Positions 11,100 to 22,389 are shown, counted from the first letter of the stretch. The stretch is 64,000 nucleotides of DNA from Balamuthia mandrillaris (GCA_031835245.1 JAVKOQ010000175.1:50535-114534); one strand, 5' to 3'. Numbers and translations are program-made. Notes: generated from the sequence alone by a model not told the origin.

Positions 11100-11170
11100 G
11101 GCGCCTACGAGGATCGAACTCGTGACCTTCAGTTTACAAGACTGACGCTCTACCACTAAGCTAAGGCGCC
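11100..11170 (-). tRNA. tRNA-Thr (UGU)
   Basis: 71 bases, same cloverleaf as 7712-7782. The anticodon loop is CTTGTAA (anticodon UGU), so the two genes differ only at position 34. A T-rich tail follows on the minus strand. Confidence 0.95.
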
Positions 11171-11359
11171 GTTATGCGCAATTTTCGCTGAATTTGAGGT
11201 GGAATGGCCAACTCTTTTGTAGATTGGAGTATTCTAGAATGGCGAGACATATCAGGTGTTGCGCAACGGCAGGTCTTCCGCAAACCCGCTGGCCGGTTGG
11301 TTCTCTCTTTAGGAAAAGCAACACGAAATGCTAGCCAGCGTGATATGTACAAAAAATGT

Positions 11360-12611
11360 TCATTCATTATTACATTGAAGCGGATCGTTTTGAAAGGAGA
11401 AGGCTGGATAGGTTTTCAGGCAAGGCGCAGAGGCGCTCCTTTCTCGGTGTGGCGCTCGGTTGAACCATGGGTGGCTCCAAACGTCCAACAGCGTTGCCCT
11501 GTGCAAGGAGTTGGGTTGCAAGAGCCTACGGAGGAGGTCCGCTGCCTCCAGGGAGACGTGGAAGCCGAGGTCCAACGCACCGCAGAGAATGTTGTTGAGG
11601 CTCTCGGCAGAGGTGGGCGCGGCAAAGGGAACTCTTCCCATGAGCATCATGTACAACACCGCTCCACAGCTCCACAGATCGACCTCTGGTCCAACATAGT
11701 ACTCCGCTGTCAAGACCTCGGGAGCGGCATAGTGGAAGCTGCCGCATATGGCGTTGGTAGGAGAGAGGCTGCTCCATCTGGCACCTAAACCGAAGTCGCA
11801 GAGCAGCACTCTTCGGTCCATTGTCAACAGAATGTTCTCTGGCTGTTTGTTTTGCGTGTTGTTGTAACGTGAGAAAAGAATAAAAACAGAGAAGCAAAAA
11901 AGAAAAGAAGCGAGCAAGAGTGCGGAAACTGACCTTGATATCTCTGTGGATGAAACCGTGTTTGTGCATATGCCCAATGGCTTCTATGATCTGTCGAAAG
12001 ACTGTCCACGCCTCCCACTCCTGCAACCTTCCGTTCCTACAGACGTACTCAAAGAGATCCCCGCCGTCAGCGTACTCCAGCACTATGCACAGCCGCTTCT
12101 GGTTCTCCACCGTATCTATCAGCTTGATGATGTTCTTGTGTGGAGGGAGCTCTTTCAGCACAGCGATCTCTCTTCTTGCCATGCGCAGCGCTCTCTCTTG
12201 GCAACAAGGGTCCACGCAGGCGGCCTTGTGCGTCCCCGAGTTGGTGGGGCAAGAGGCAGCGGAGGGAAGCTTCTTGTCCACCACTTTGAGGGCTACCTTT
12301 TGACGGAGGCAGTTCTTGTGTCGCCCAAGGTAGACCCTGGCCCCTGCTCCGGAGCCAAGGTGCCGTCGAACATGGTAGTCCCTCACCATGTACCGCAGCT
12401 CTTGGTCTGGTTCTATGTTCGGTTCTGTTCGGCGGCCAACCACAATTGTGCAGAGCTATGGGTCAGAGAGGAACAACAAGAAGAAAAAAAGCGGAAGAAG
12501 GAAGGAGAGGCTGGCTTGCTAACCTGCTTCTGCCAGGACGGACTCCCTTTGTCGGTACCTAAAGTCCGTACGACTTGTGTCAGAAGAGAAGGAACGACAT
12601 AGCAATCGCAT
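11360..12611 (-). CDS. Ser/Thr protein kinase, CAMK/SNF1-like catalytic domain
   Basis: A nearly bare protein kinase. The main exons are about 12432-11934 and 11842-11360; joining them restores the catalytic loop HRDIKPENIL. Other marks: glycine loop LGSGAGARVYLG, VALKVV lysine, KNIIKLIDTVE, DFG in LLCDFGLGARWSS, APE in AAPEVLTAEYY, DLWSCGAVLYMMLMG and a final arginine segment LHRATLLDVWSHPWF. The loop pattern suits the CAMK group; there is no calmodulin-binding or UBA extension, only a short tail. I place the start in a small upstream exon (12611, MRLLCRSFSSD), spliced after LAEA to PNIEPDQELRY, because no ATG opens the main exon. That first splice is an inference. Substrate unknown. Confidence 0.85.
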
Positions 12612-13252
12612 AGTAGTTCGTTCACCCTTGCAGTGTTCCTGTTGGTGTTGTTGTTGTTCTCTTCCGGTTTTGGTTGACCCAGAAAACAAAAAAAACAAAA
12701 ACAAAAACAAAAACAAAAAAAGGAACAGAGGAGGGAACCAAAGGAATCCGCTGTTGTTGGATGTCAATTTTTATTTATTTTATTTTTTTTTGGGGGGGGG
12801 GTTGCTCTTTCTTCCCCGAACCTCTTCGTATCGGTGGCCATTCTTCCTCGAAGCGCTGCGCACGTGTCCCGGATAGGGCAACAAACAAACCGGCCGAACG
12901 AAGCGCGTCAAGCATTGGCCTTTGACGGAAATTTCCCGCCAGCAACGAAAATCTACCGAAATGTACAATTAAGGTAAATTATTGATGAAAGTCTATCTGA
13001 AATTTGCCTGATTTCGTTGTCTTAGGTAACGCGGTAGTCTCCAATCTAAATGAAATATTCTTTATATGATAATTGATCTGTGTTGCACAGCAACCATCAC
13101 ACGTCATCTATTCATATCGGGCAAACACCCGATTTTATAATTAAAAAAGAAAAGAAAAGAAAGTGGGTCAGAGCGGTTTTGTGGAGGACGCAAGGAAAGG
13201 GTTTGTTTGTTTGTTTGTTTTTTTTTTTTTTGGGTTGTCCCGCTGCCCATGG
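12612..13252. other. Gap between two minus-strand genes
   Basis: No gene seen. It contains a run of 10 G at about 12791-12800, an E2F-like core TTTCCCGCC (12932-12940) and AT-rich sequence near 12960-13150, so it plausibly carries the kinase promoter and the 3' end of the next gene. Confidence 0.5.
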
Positions 13253-14626
13253 TTACAGGGCAGAGTTTTCTTGCAACTTACCGAGAAATGCGGCGTACTT
13301 CAACCTTTTTGCGGCCAGCCGTTGCGTTTGGAGTTGAACCTGCTCCAACAAACACGCCAGCTCCTCCTCTTCCGGTTGACTTTGCTTCCTTTTGTGGTCT
13401 TGCTGGTCCTCTTCTCTTTCTTCTTCTTTCAACCGGTTCTCCTTTCTCTTGGCGTACTCTTCCTCCCATGCCTCCTTTTCGCGTTGCAATCGCGTCAGCT
13501 TGAGCTGCGCCCTCTCCTCGGCCCACCTCAAGGCCCTCTCGTTGCGCTGTCCCGTCAACACCGCCACCAACACGGAGGGGTCAACGCGGTAGGCGTTGCT
13601 GGGGCCTCCCCCTTCGTAGAAGCCATAGTTTTGGATGTAGCGGACCACCCCGGCGGTGGCATCGCCTCCGATGCGCACCTTGAGGCCGTTGTTGAGGTTC
13701 TTGAACTTGTACTCCACGCACCATTTCCATTGTGCCTCGTCGTCGGCCTCTTCTTCATCCTTAGTGTCTGGCTTTTCTTTCTTGGCCTTCTTCTTTTTTA
13801 TTCGTGTTCTTTGCTTGTGCTGCTTCACGCTTGTTGTTGTTGTTGTTGTTGTAGAACAGCGAGTATTGATAACCGAGGAAAAAGTCTTTGGTCACACGAA
13901 GGGGTTGAGGCTGGCCACGAAGCTGCCGCAAAGAGCTTTTCTTGGGAGGCATAAGCTTCGGTGACGATGTGGAGTATCGCTGCAAGGCGGCTTTGTAGCT
14001 CTTGGGAAGGTCGTAGAGCAGTTCGGCGGTATGTTTGACGTTCTTTTGGGGGTTGGTTTGTGGAGGAATTAAGAAGCAAGAAAGAGAAAGAGAAAGAGAA
14101 AGAGAAAGAGAAAGAAGAAGAAGAAGAAAGGAAAGAAGACGCACTTCAGAAGCGAGAATAAGAGCTTTGATATGATAAGCCAATTCGAGGTGTGTGGTGT
14201 GGAGCGAGTGGAGCACGGTTTGCCAGTCGTCCTCCATAACCTGCAATAGCTTCTCTCCTGGTCCCAAGAAACCCATGTGAGAACGAAAGGGTGCTTCTTC
14301 CGGGTCTCTTTTTTTGAACATTGAAAAAGATGAGATGAGATGAGCAGAAGGTAAGAAAAAAACTAAAAGAACAGATCGTAGCACCGGAATCAATATACCT
14401 ACTCTGTTTTGTCTTCCAGGGGCATTGCTCTCCGTTCGATGTGTTCCACAGAGAGTCCGTTGAAATGGGTGACTCTCGCCAGCTCCTCCAGCGAGCCGAT
14501 CTTCAGCGCAGGTCTGCTGGCTGCAGACGGTCCGTTCATCTGTTCCCTGCTTTCTTTCTTCTTTCCAAAGGAATGCTTTGGTATGTAAAGAATGTTTTTC
14601 TGTCGACGATTACTGATCGAAGCCAT
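13253..14626 (-). CDS. Protein of unknown function, four exons
   Basis: I do not recognise the family. Exon 1 (14626 to about 14402) is basic with an SLEELARVTHFNGLSVEHIE helix. Exon 2 (about 14315-14150) holds FRSHMGFLGPGEKLL and a helical stretch VLHSLHTTHLELAYHIKALI. Exon 3 (about 14043-13833) gives AELLYDLPKSYKAAL and LRVTKDFFLGYQYSLFYN. Exon 4 (about 13775-13253), after a short intron, has the best-conserved-looking part, QWKWCVEYKFKN, LKVRIGGDATAGVVRYIQNY and YRVDPSVLVAVLTG, followed by a charged coiled coil to the stop. The WKW and GGDATAGVVRYIQ segments look like a compact globular domain. It shares its upstream region with the LRR gene on the other strand; the 96 bases between 14626 and 14733 hold a CCAAT-type motif. 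Confidence 0.75.
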
Positions 14627-14648
14627 TTTGTCGACAAATAATTATGAA

Positions 14649-14665
14649 CCAATGAAAAATCAAAA
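14649..14665 (+). promoter_or_regulatory. CCAAT-ATCAAAA 17-mer (copy 1)
   Basis: CCAATGAAAAATCAAAA, in the short divergent promoter between the genes starting at 14626 (-) and 14733 (+). Three near-identical copies lie at 23561, 50679 and 58283. GTCGAC palindromes flank it at 14610 and 14632. Confidence 0.45.
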
Positions 14666-14732
14666 ATATGGGAAATTTCACTTTATAAGGAAAGGTTACG
14701 TACGGCGAAACACAAAGAAGAAGAGAAACGAG

Positions 14733-14894
14733 ATGTTGGCTCCTTCCTCTGATCCCAAGTTTCAGCTTTCTTTGGCCTTTCGTGACCTGGAAGACATCCC
14801 CAAAGAGGTCATCCTGCGGCACTCCTCCTACATTCGTCACTTGGACCTCTCTCACAACCGTTTATCCATGTCTCTCTCTCTCTTCTCTCTCTCT

Positions 14895-14934
<40 letters not shown>

Positions 14935-15422
14935 CCTCTTCTCTTTGTTCTCCGCGTTTTCCACTCACGCAAGCTCTCTTTTAGAAACTTGAGGTCCCTG
15001 CAGGCTTTCTCCAAGCTGGAAACGTTGGTCCTGGACAACAACCAGCTGACCTCCCACACCAAATTCCCCGCCCTGCCCTCCCTGCACACCCTCTGGGTGA
15101 ACAACAACCAGATCAAGAACTTGGCGGTGTTTTTGGACAACCTCCTGGAGGCCCCTCTCTATGGGCTGAGGTATCTCTCCATGCTGGGCAATGAGGCATG
15201 CCCAAACTATTTTGTGGGGGCTTCCTTGAAGCAGTACAAAGACTATCGGTGTGTCTTTTTTTTGTTTCTGTTGTGTCGTTGTTCTTTTTCTGCCTCTTTG
15301 TTTTCGTTCTTTTTTGTTCTTGTTCTTCTTGTTCTTGTTCTTTTTCTTCTTGTTTGTTTTTTTTGTTTTTTGTTTTTTTTTTGTTTTTTGTTTTTTTTTT
15401 TTTTTTTTTTGTTTTTTTTTTG

Positions 15423-15453
<31 letters not shown>

Positions 15454-15457
15454 TTTT

Positions 15458-15507
<50 letters not shown>

Positions 15508-16101
15508 TGTTTTGTTGTGTTTTTTTTTTTTTTTTGTTCCTCTTCTAAATGTGACAAAAATAGGAGATATGTGGCGTGTCGTTTCAGAGGACTGAAGACA
15601 CTGGATGATGCCGCGATAACAGTGGAGGAACGGCAACAAGGCATCACCCTCTACTCTGCTCTTAACATGAGCGTTGCCTTGGAGGATGGCACAGTGTTGC
15701 CTCATCCGCCAGAAAAGCCTTCTGTGAATACCACTACTTCATCTGCTTCTTCCTCTCCTTCTTCATCTTCCTCCTCTACTCCACGCAAAGAAATGCAACA
15801 GCCGACAAAACCCCAACGAAGGTACAGCAGCAGCGGCAGTCGAAGAGAGAGCGTAGACACATCATCAGAAGAACGGAAGAAGAACAAGAAGACGCACGAG
15901 GAAAGAAAGAGGAGACAAGAGAAGAAGACGCAACAACAACGGCACTCCATAGAGGGAGAGGAGAAGCAGAAAGCACAAACACGCCAAAGGAGGGAGAGCA
16001 TAGAGGACGCTCTGCCTTCCGTGAGCGAGCTCGAACGGCATGTAGATAGCAGATTGAACGTGGTGCTGCCTGAGGTGGATGAGCTTTCTCCCGCCACGTA
16101 A
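14733..16101 (+). CDS. Leucine-rich-repeat protein, LRMDA/C10orf11-like
   Basis: Exons 14733-14869, 14985-15248 and 15564-16101. The first two encode LRRs: YIRHLDLSHNRLS, LETLVLDNNQL, LHTLWVNNNQIKNLAVFLDN and LRYLSMLGNEACPNYF, then the LRR cap KQYKDYRRYVACRFRGLKTL with LDDAAITVEE, which closes the solenoid much as in LRMDA-type and U2A'-type proteins. The third exon adds a Ser-rich and basic tail of about 130 residues and a short helix, VSELERHVDSRLNVVLPEVD. LRMDA itself has a role in melanocytes; here only the fold is informative, and a cytosolic adaptor is the likely role. Intron 1 is a CT repeat; intron 2 is almost pure T-rich DNA with one run of more than 40 T. Confidence 0.82.
15249..15563 (+). 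repeat. Poly-T/TG-rich intron
   Basis: Intron 2 of the LRR gene. After a TTGTTC repeat it is almost entirely T with scattered G, including more than 40 consecutive T near 15460-15506. Confidence 0.85.
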
Positions 16102-16274
16102 ACCGGGCCAGTGAATTTTTGTCGACTAATAATTTCTTAGAAGAATTTACGACCAAATTTTTCCTGAAATATTACTTGGAAATTTTTTATTGGAAAAATT
16201 TCAAAGCGAAAAACAAAAAAAAAAAAGAGAAAACAAATTTTGGTGTTAAAAATAAACAGCACCGCTGCATCGCT

Positions 16275-18357
16275 ATGCTTGGTGTGGAGCAGATCCGCGT
16301 CAAGGTGGGGTCCACCAGCTACCAGCGCGGCGTTGAGGTTTGTTGTTGTTTTCTCTCTCTCTTCTCATTGTGCGTGTGCTCACATCTTTCACGAAATGAA
16401 AGTACTTTGAAAGCGGAGCTGTGGCTGAGTTACAGCAAAGGGACTCCACCGTCCTGGCCAAATGTAAGGTTCGTTCTTATTTTTTTTTTATTTTTCTTCT
16501 TGTTTTGCCTAACGTATGCTTCTGTCGTTTGGTTTGCCTCAAAAAAAAAAGGGGAGCAGAGCGGAGCCGTATAGCTTGTGGGCGGCCATAAAGTCCAGAA
16601 ACGGAAAACTTTTACTGGGTGAGGCCTTTTGTTCTTGTCCTGTGGGAAATGAAGGTAAGCATTCCTTCAGGGCTTCTTCTTGTTCTTCTTGTTCTTCTTC
16701 TTCTTCTTCTTCTTCTTTCTTGTTGTTGTTGTCTTATGTTGTTGTTGTTCTTCTGGTTCTTCTTCTTCGACCTCTTCTTTCCTCCTCTCCTCTTGCTCTC
16801 TCCGCTCTCCATTCCTCTTTTTTTCTCACAGATAAACGAACATAAAGGAACCTGTAAGCACGTGGTAGCCATGTTGCTGACCTGGCGAGAATCACCGCTA
16901 TCTCAGCAACTTTTGGCACGGCACCACTCGGACGGTGGTTTCCAGTCATCACCGTCTTCTTCTCCCTTCATTGCTCGCCACCATCGCATCAGCACCGCTG
17001 CTGTATCTTTAACTCCGCCAGCAAAGAGAGAGAATAACTCTTTCAGCAAAAGCAGAGAACGACAACGGCATTCGATGCCTAGTTCCTTTCGGCTTTCTGA
17101 ATCTTCTAACAGGTTTTGCTTTGTTCCTACTCTTTCTCTCTGTTGCTTTCTTCGCGGACTCTTTTCTTCACATCCTCTCTTCCCTCTCCCCTTACCTCTG
17201 TTAAAACTTTAACGTTTTGTTTTTACGTCGTGAAGACAAGCGGACAAACGACGTGGCAATGTTATTATCGCTTTGAAAGACGAAGATAGGACGACATTAC
17301 GTTGCAACGCACTCGGCATCACACGTTATAGCAGTGTTAGCCCAATACAACGAACTTCAAACAAACGAAAGAGAGTGGAGTTTCAGAAAGAGGAGGAAGC
17401 TGTTGGTTGTTTTTATGAAGATGATGCGGAGTCACACGACACATTCAACGAAGAAGAAGAAGAAGAGGGAGAAAGCATGGAACGGATACCACGACCGCTA
17501 AAGAGAAGATGGCCTAAAATAGAAGAGTCAGAGAATGATCGTTGGCCTTCTTCGTCTGCCCGTTCAGACTTGGTTGCTTTTCTTAAGGGCCAGAACCAAA
17601 GTACCTTCTCTTTCTGTTGTTTCTTTCTTGCTCTGTTCTTGTGGTTGCTGTCTTTTCTTTTTATTGGCTTGTTTTTGTCTAACTTTGTTTTCAAAATACA
17701 AACAGAATTGAAAGATACAATGGCGGCGTTGGAAGAACAGTTGGAAAGCCAAATCGACATCAACGAACGCTTGACCAAAAAACTGAGAAAACGAGAGAGT
17801 TACATTCGACGATTAGAGCAACACATGGATAAGCTATACGCACGACTTGGAGTATCAGACCATGAACCACAAAAACTGAAAGAAGAAAAGATGGATGTAG
17901 TCAACGCATCAAGAGCCCAAAAGGAGCGAGAAATAGATGAAGAAGGAGAAGAAGAGGATACACAAGGAATGGATCTTACCGAGTTAGTGAAACTACCTTC
18001 TGCTTCTTCTCTTACGCCCTCTTTATTCAAGGATGAGACACCGCCGCCGGAAGACGACAAACCAACAAATGCAGAACAACCCCAAAGAGAACTTGAGCTG
18101 GCGGTAAACAAAGAGCCAACCCAGACAAAGGAAGAAGAGAAACAGGAATCCGAAAATTCCGACTTATTCTGCAACTTATTTTTCTTTCGACCAAAAAGCA
18201 CCCCTACAACAAGCAACGCTACAATCTCAACAAATGTAAATACCACCGATTCTTCCACTTTAGCGTCTACTTCACGGTCGCCATCATCCCCATTACCACC
18301 TACTACTTCTTCATCCTCTTCCGTTTCCTCTACTTCCTGTTCTTCTTCTGCTTCTCT

Positions 18358-18413
<56 letters not shown>

Positions 18414-18895
18414 TTTCTTCTTTTTCTTCTTCTTCTTTTTCTTCTTCGTCATCATCATCTTCTCCTTCTCCTTCTGCTGCTGCTGCTGCTTTTTCTTCGT
18501 CTTCTTCTTCTTCTTGTTCTTCTTCTTCTTCTTCGTCATTTTCTTCTCCTTTTCCTTCTTCATCCTCATCATCGCCTCCTTCTTTTTCTTCTTCTTTTCC
18601 CTTTTTCTCTCTACGAACAGAAGACATCGGAAATAAGAAACACGATGAAGCAGAGGAACAACCAACAAGCCATCCAACATTTCCTCCACCCATCAAAGCA
18701 TACAATGACCGTACCGTAATCATCAAAACAAATCAAGAACCCCAACAACAAGGCCTTCCGCAACGGCAAGAACGAAGCTTACGGGAGTTGATGGAGATGC
18801 ATTTCAGTCCGCAAAAGGACAAACAAGCTGCTTCCCCCTCCTCTTCCTCTTCGCTTGCTCCAACATTCCATGATATCTTCTTTGGAGGTCGATAA
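16275..18895 (+). CDS. SWIM zinc-finger protein with Ser-rich region and coiled coil
   Basis: Short exons at 16275-16337, about 16403-16470, about 16552-16651, 16848-17113, about 17237-17600 and about 17706-18895. Exons 2-4 build a SWIM domain: YFESGAVAELQQRDSTVLAK, EPYSLWAAIKSRNGKLLLGE, then the zinc ligands FCSCPVGNEG joined to TCKHVVAMLLTW (CxCx8CxH). The CxC-CxH join is restored only if the last splice uses the AG at 16847, which I chose. SWIM domains bind DNA or partner proteins and include RAD51-paralogue partners, but nothing here proves that role. Downstream are a basic linker, a coiled coil (ELKDTMAALEEQLESQIDIN), acidic stretches, a long Ser tract from (TCA)n repeats near 18361-18411 and a conserved-looking end, RSLRELMEMHFSP. 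It ends 28 bases from the convergent carrier gene. Confidence 0.8.
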
Positions 18896-18923
18896 CAAAA
18901 AACAACAAATAAATAATTCTTTT

Positions 18924-20531
18924 TCATCGCTCGTTTCCTTCCATGGCTTCTCTTTCCTCACCGTTTTCTTCACCTTCCTCATCTTCTTCTTCAGCGTCAC
19001 TCTCTTCTTCCTCAAAATTTCTGTGCTTCTGGTATTGCTGCCATCCTAACATGAGAAGATCCAACGCCAAGATTAGCCCAACCGTTGTCACCACGTTCCT
19101 GCACAGCACCAACCAAGCACCCTTGTAGAATCCACGCAAGCCTTCCTCGCTCCATATCGCCTTTGCGCATTGTTGCCAGTCTTGGTATGCTATTCCTCTT
19201 TCTTCTCCTCCATAAACGGAGGAAATGTCCAATCGCCGTGTTATTACCTCCCATGGCCATGTTACTACCATGTTTATCGCTTGGTACGTCGTGTAGTCCA
19301 TCACTAATGTTGAAAGAAAAAAGTTATTCTTTCGCATACGAAAGGAGAGGACAAAAGAGGAAGAGGAAGAGGAAGAGGAAGAGGAAGAGGAAGAGGAAGA
19401 AGGAGAAGGAAGAAGGAAGGAGGAAGAGGAAGAAGGAAGAAGGAAGAAGGAAGAAGGAAGAAGGAAGAAGGAAGAAGGAAGAAGGAAGAGGGAAGAGGGA
19501 GAGAGGGAGAGAGGGAGAGAGGGAGAGAGGGAGAGAGGGAGAAGAGGAAGGAAAAGAACAGGAAGAGCAAGAAAAAGAGCAAACCAAAGTCAAGACTGTG
19601 CAAAACAAAATCGTTGGCTGTAACAGCGGAGCCCTTGGGGAGGAACCACCGATCGTGCGTGTGCAACATTAGGGACGATCGACAATGGCGAAAAGCAGTG
19701 GAGCAAAGCCGGCTGCTCAGCTCTCCGATGAAACCCGGCAGGAAGGACCGCCGCCCGTAACCGAGTCCTCCCAGGCCTTCCTCTCGCAACGTCCGGTGGA
19801 AGCATTGCAACATTCCTGTATACTTGAAGGAGCCATCTTCTAACGGCTTTCATCACAAAACAAACAGAGAGGAGAACAAACCAAAACGAGAACTCTGAGA
19901 AAAAGCAAAACAAAAAATGAAGCACAGAAGAGAGAACAAGAAGGGATGTTACCAGCTGGCAGTTCAGCCTGTTCTTCACGGCAACCAGCGGCCTCACCAC
20001 AAATGCTGCCGCCGCAGCCGCCACCACCTCCCGTCCCACCGCCCAACAGCAGCAAACCACCCTTGACCCTAGCTTTCCTCCTTCTCCTTCTCCTTCTCCT
20101 TGTTCTTCTTCTCCCCCTCCGCCTCCACGGCGCCCAATGTGAGCTGGAAAAAGTTGGTCCCAGAGGGACATGACCCTGGCGCTCACCAGCCAACCCACAG
20201 CATCCTCCAGCATGAGCATCCTGCTCCAGAACCCTGGGTGGCCCCACAAGCCGCTGCCCAACCGTCTACACTGCGACTGGCCGTTCCTCCTCCGCGTTTC
20301 AGGCAACAGCAACAACGTTGCAGCACGGGAGACGCTCCACAATGAAGTAGAAGGTGCAGCAGCAGCAAGGCCAGGGGCGTTCTTGTTGTGGACGGGAAAA
20401 GAGCTCCACCGGAAGGCGACCACCTCCAAAGGGTGCAGGAAGAAGTAGGGCGCCGATGCCGTGCCCCAGAAAAGGATGCACCTGGCCACCTCCATGGGGT
20501 CCTGCTGCTCCTGCTCCTTGTTTCCTGCCAT
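18924..20531 (-). CDS. Divergent mitochondrial carrier (SLC25-like)
   Basis: Three repeats of the carrier fold with degenerate PX(D/E)XX(K/R) signatures: HPLEVVAFR in the first exon, RPLVAVKNR at its end and WPWEVITRR in the last exon. The middle exon has the carrier-typical YTGMLQCFHRTLREEGLGGL followed by GYGRRSFLPGF. The last exon has the third repeat's CAKAIWSEEGLRGFYKGAWL. Exons are about 20531-19953, about 19826-19610 and about 19302-18924. The third signature lacks the second acidic residue and the protein ends in an acidic tail. Substrate cannot be told; loss of salt-bridge residues resembles MTCH-type carriers that no longer transport. The first exon has an inserted Gly/Glu-rich loop. 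Intron 2 is a long GGAAGA/GGAGA repeat on the + strand. Confidence 0.8.
19345..19560. repeat. GGAAGA/GGAAGAA/GGAGA tandem repeats in intron 2 of the carrier gene
   Basis: Three blocks of short purine units in series: GGAAGA hexamers, GAAGGAA heptamers, then GAGAGGGA octamers. On the sense (minus) strand they are pyrimidine. Confidence 0.9.
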
Positions 20532-20857
20532 GCCCCCCCCTGTTTTTTTTTTTTTCGTTTTCGTTTTCGTTTAGTATATCTCGCTCTTTTTGCTTCTATA
20601 TAAACAAAAACAACAACAACAACAGCGTAACCTTTCTTCTTCCTTTGCGTTTCTCTGTTTCCAAAAGGGGGGGGGGGCGGGTGTTTGCTTTGTAGTTGTT
20701 GGTTGTTGGTTGCTGTTGCTGTTTTGTGGATAAAGAGGATGATGGATAGCTACGTGCTTCCACACACCCACTAATCTCGCCGCGCTTGCAGCAATAATAA
20801 AGAGAAAAAATGTAGCGGTTGCGTGACTTTGCTTCCCTTTGTTGGAAGGCAATTAAG

Positions 20858-20882
20858 CCCACCCCCCACCCCCACCCCCCCC
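20858..20882 (-). promoter_or_regulatory. Potential G-quadruplex upstream of the carrier gene
   Basis: Four runs of 3, 6, 5 and 8 C on the + strand, separated by single A, equal four G runs on the minus strand, the sense strand of the gene starting at 20531. Folding is inferred. Confidence 0.35.
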
Positions 20883-21039
20883 GTGGTTGGTGTTTGGAAG
20901 GGAGCAAACGTCGTGCACCACCGACCGCACGATTATTGGCAAAAGAGAGGAGCATCATTAAGAGGGTAATTATGGGGTACTGCACTATTTGTTCACCTTC
21001 TGAGCTGAAACCTCTTGATCCAGTTCCCCTATCCTCTCT

Positions 21040-21415
21040 CCTTCGTGGTTCTCTTCTCTTCATCGTTCTGTTCATCGTGTTCTTCTCTTCTCTTCATCAT
21101 TCTCTTCTTCGTTCTCTTCTCTTCATCGTTCTCTTCTCTTCTCTTCATCGTTCTCTTCATCGTTCTCTTCATCGTTCTCTTCATCGTTCTCTTCATCGTT
21201 CTCTTCTCTTCTCTTCATCGTTCTCTTCATCGTTCTCTTCATCGTTCTCTTCTCTTCTCTTCATCGTTCTCTTCATCGTTCTCTTCATCGTTCTCTTCAT
21301 CGTTCTCTTCATCGTTCTCTTCTCTTCTCTTCTCTTCTCTTCTCTTCTCTTCTCTTCTCTTCTCTTCTCTTCTCTTCTCTTCTCTTCTCTTCTCTTCTCT
21401 TCTCTTCGTCGTTCT
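21040..21415. repeat. TTCTCTTCATCG minisatellite with TTCTC satellite tail
   Basis: At least 15 copies of a 12-base unit TTCTCTTCATCG, interrupted in a regular way by short TTCTC runs, then about 18 pure TTCTC units at the right end. Confidence 0.9.
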
Positions 21416-21521
21416 CCTTACTCCCTGCCTGTGTTCTCTCTCCCTGCCTGTGTTCTTAAATTCTCTCTCTGCAATGGTTTGAAATTTTTGTTTGTTTGCT
21501 GTATTTGAACGTTGTTTTATT

Positions 21522-22348
21522 TCATGAAGAGAATGAGGAAGAGGAGGGGAGAGATTCTATGCGCTCTACCATTGGCTCATGGTCGTTCTTTCTTTGCTCG
21601 TTGGGATACCGAAGGTTGAATTGTCTACCAGCAACAAAGGGAGAAAATAAGAAGAAGAAGAAGAACAAGAAGAACAAGAAGAACAAGAAGAACAAGAAGA
21701 GGACAGGAACGACAAGAAAAGATGAGCATTTCCCCAAACCTGAATCTCCAAAAGGCGATAGTCAATGCAGCATACTTTATGAAAGCAGGTAACATTCGCA
21801 GCTCCGCATCGCTAAGAGGTCGCACCTTGCGATAGGCTGTCAAAAAGGTTTTGGCCAACTCTTCATCCAACTTGTTGTCTTTTGGATAACAGCATCCAAC
21901 GATAGTCTAAAGTTTTTTTTGTTTTAAACCAAAGGAAAACAGGAAGAGGAAGAGGAGGAGGAGGAGAGAGAACAAACCATGCCGACATCAAGAATGGTAG
22001 GACCTAAACAAACTTCCTCAAAGTCCACTATTCCAACCACTCGCCCTTCCTCACTGAAAATTACTATCCCAAATGTGAATAACAGCACGCAAATGAACAA
22101 GCAGGAAACAAAGACGAGCAAGAGAAAACTGGGATACCATTATCTGGAAAGATGTCACCATGGACCATTCCTTGAGGGAGAGAAGGATCTTCGACGGCTT
22201 CTTTCAGCTCTTCCAACGTGCTGCTCAGGAAGCGAACAAAGTCGTGATCAGCAAACGCAGTTCCCTTAACTTCCTCCAAGAATGGATAAATTGCTGAAGT
22301 CCTTGTGGTGGGATAGTTGTCAGAAGAAGTATGGAAAAGTGAGATAAG

Positions 22349-22389
<41 letters not shown>

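Larger units (their letters stand above)
20532..21521. other. Gap with G-rich motif and minisatellite
   Basis: Upstream of the carrier and downstream of the APH-fold kinase; no gene. Contains a G-quadruplex-type run set on the minus strand (20858-20882) and a TTCTCTTCATCG minisatellite followed by TTCTC units (about 21040-21415). Confidence 0.6.

Noticed and set aside
15251-15595. Phe/Cys-rich open frame
   Set aside because: Product of the T-rich intron of the LRR gene.
17800-18726. Minus-strand open frame of 308 codons with poly-Asp and poly-Glu
   Set aside because: Antisense of the Ser-rich part of the SWIM gene; poly-Asp comes from the (TCA)n tract.
21015-21508. Ser/Phe/Leu/His repeat proteins of 155 and 229 codons
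   Set aside because: Translation of the TTCTCTTCATCG minisatellite in several frames; periodic and without start context.
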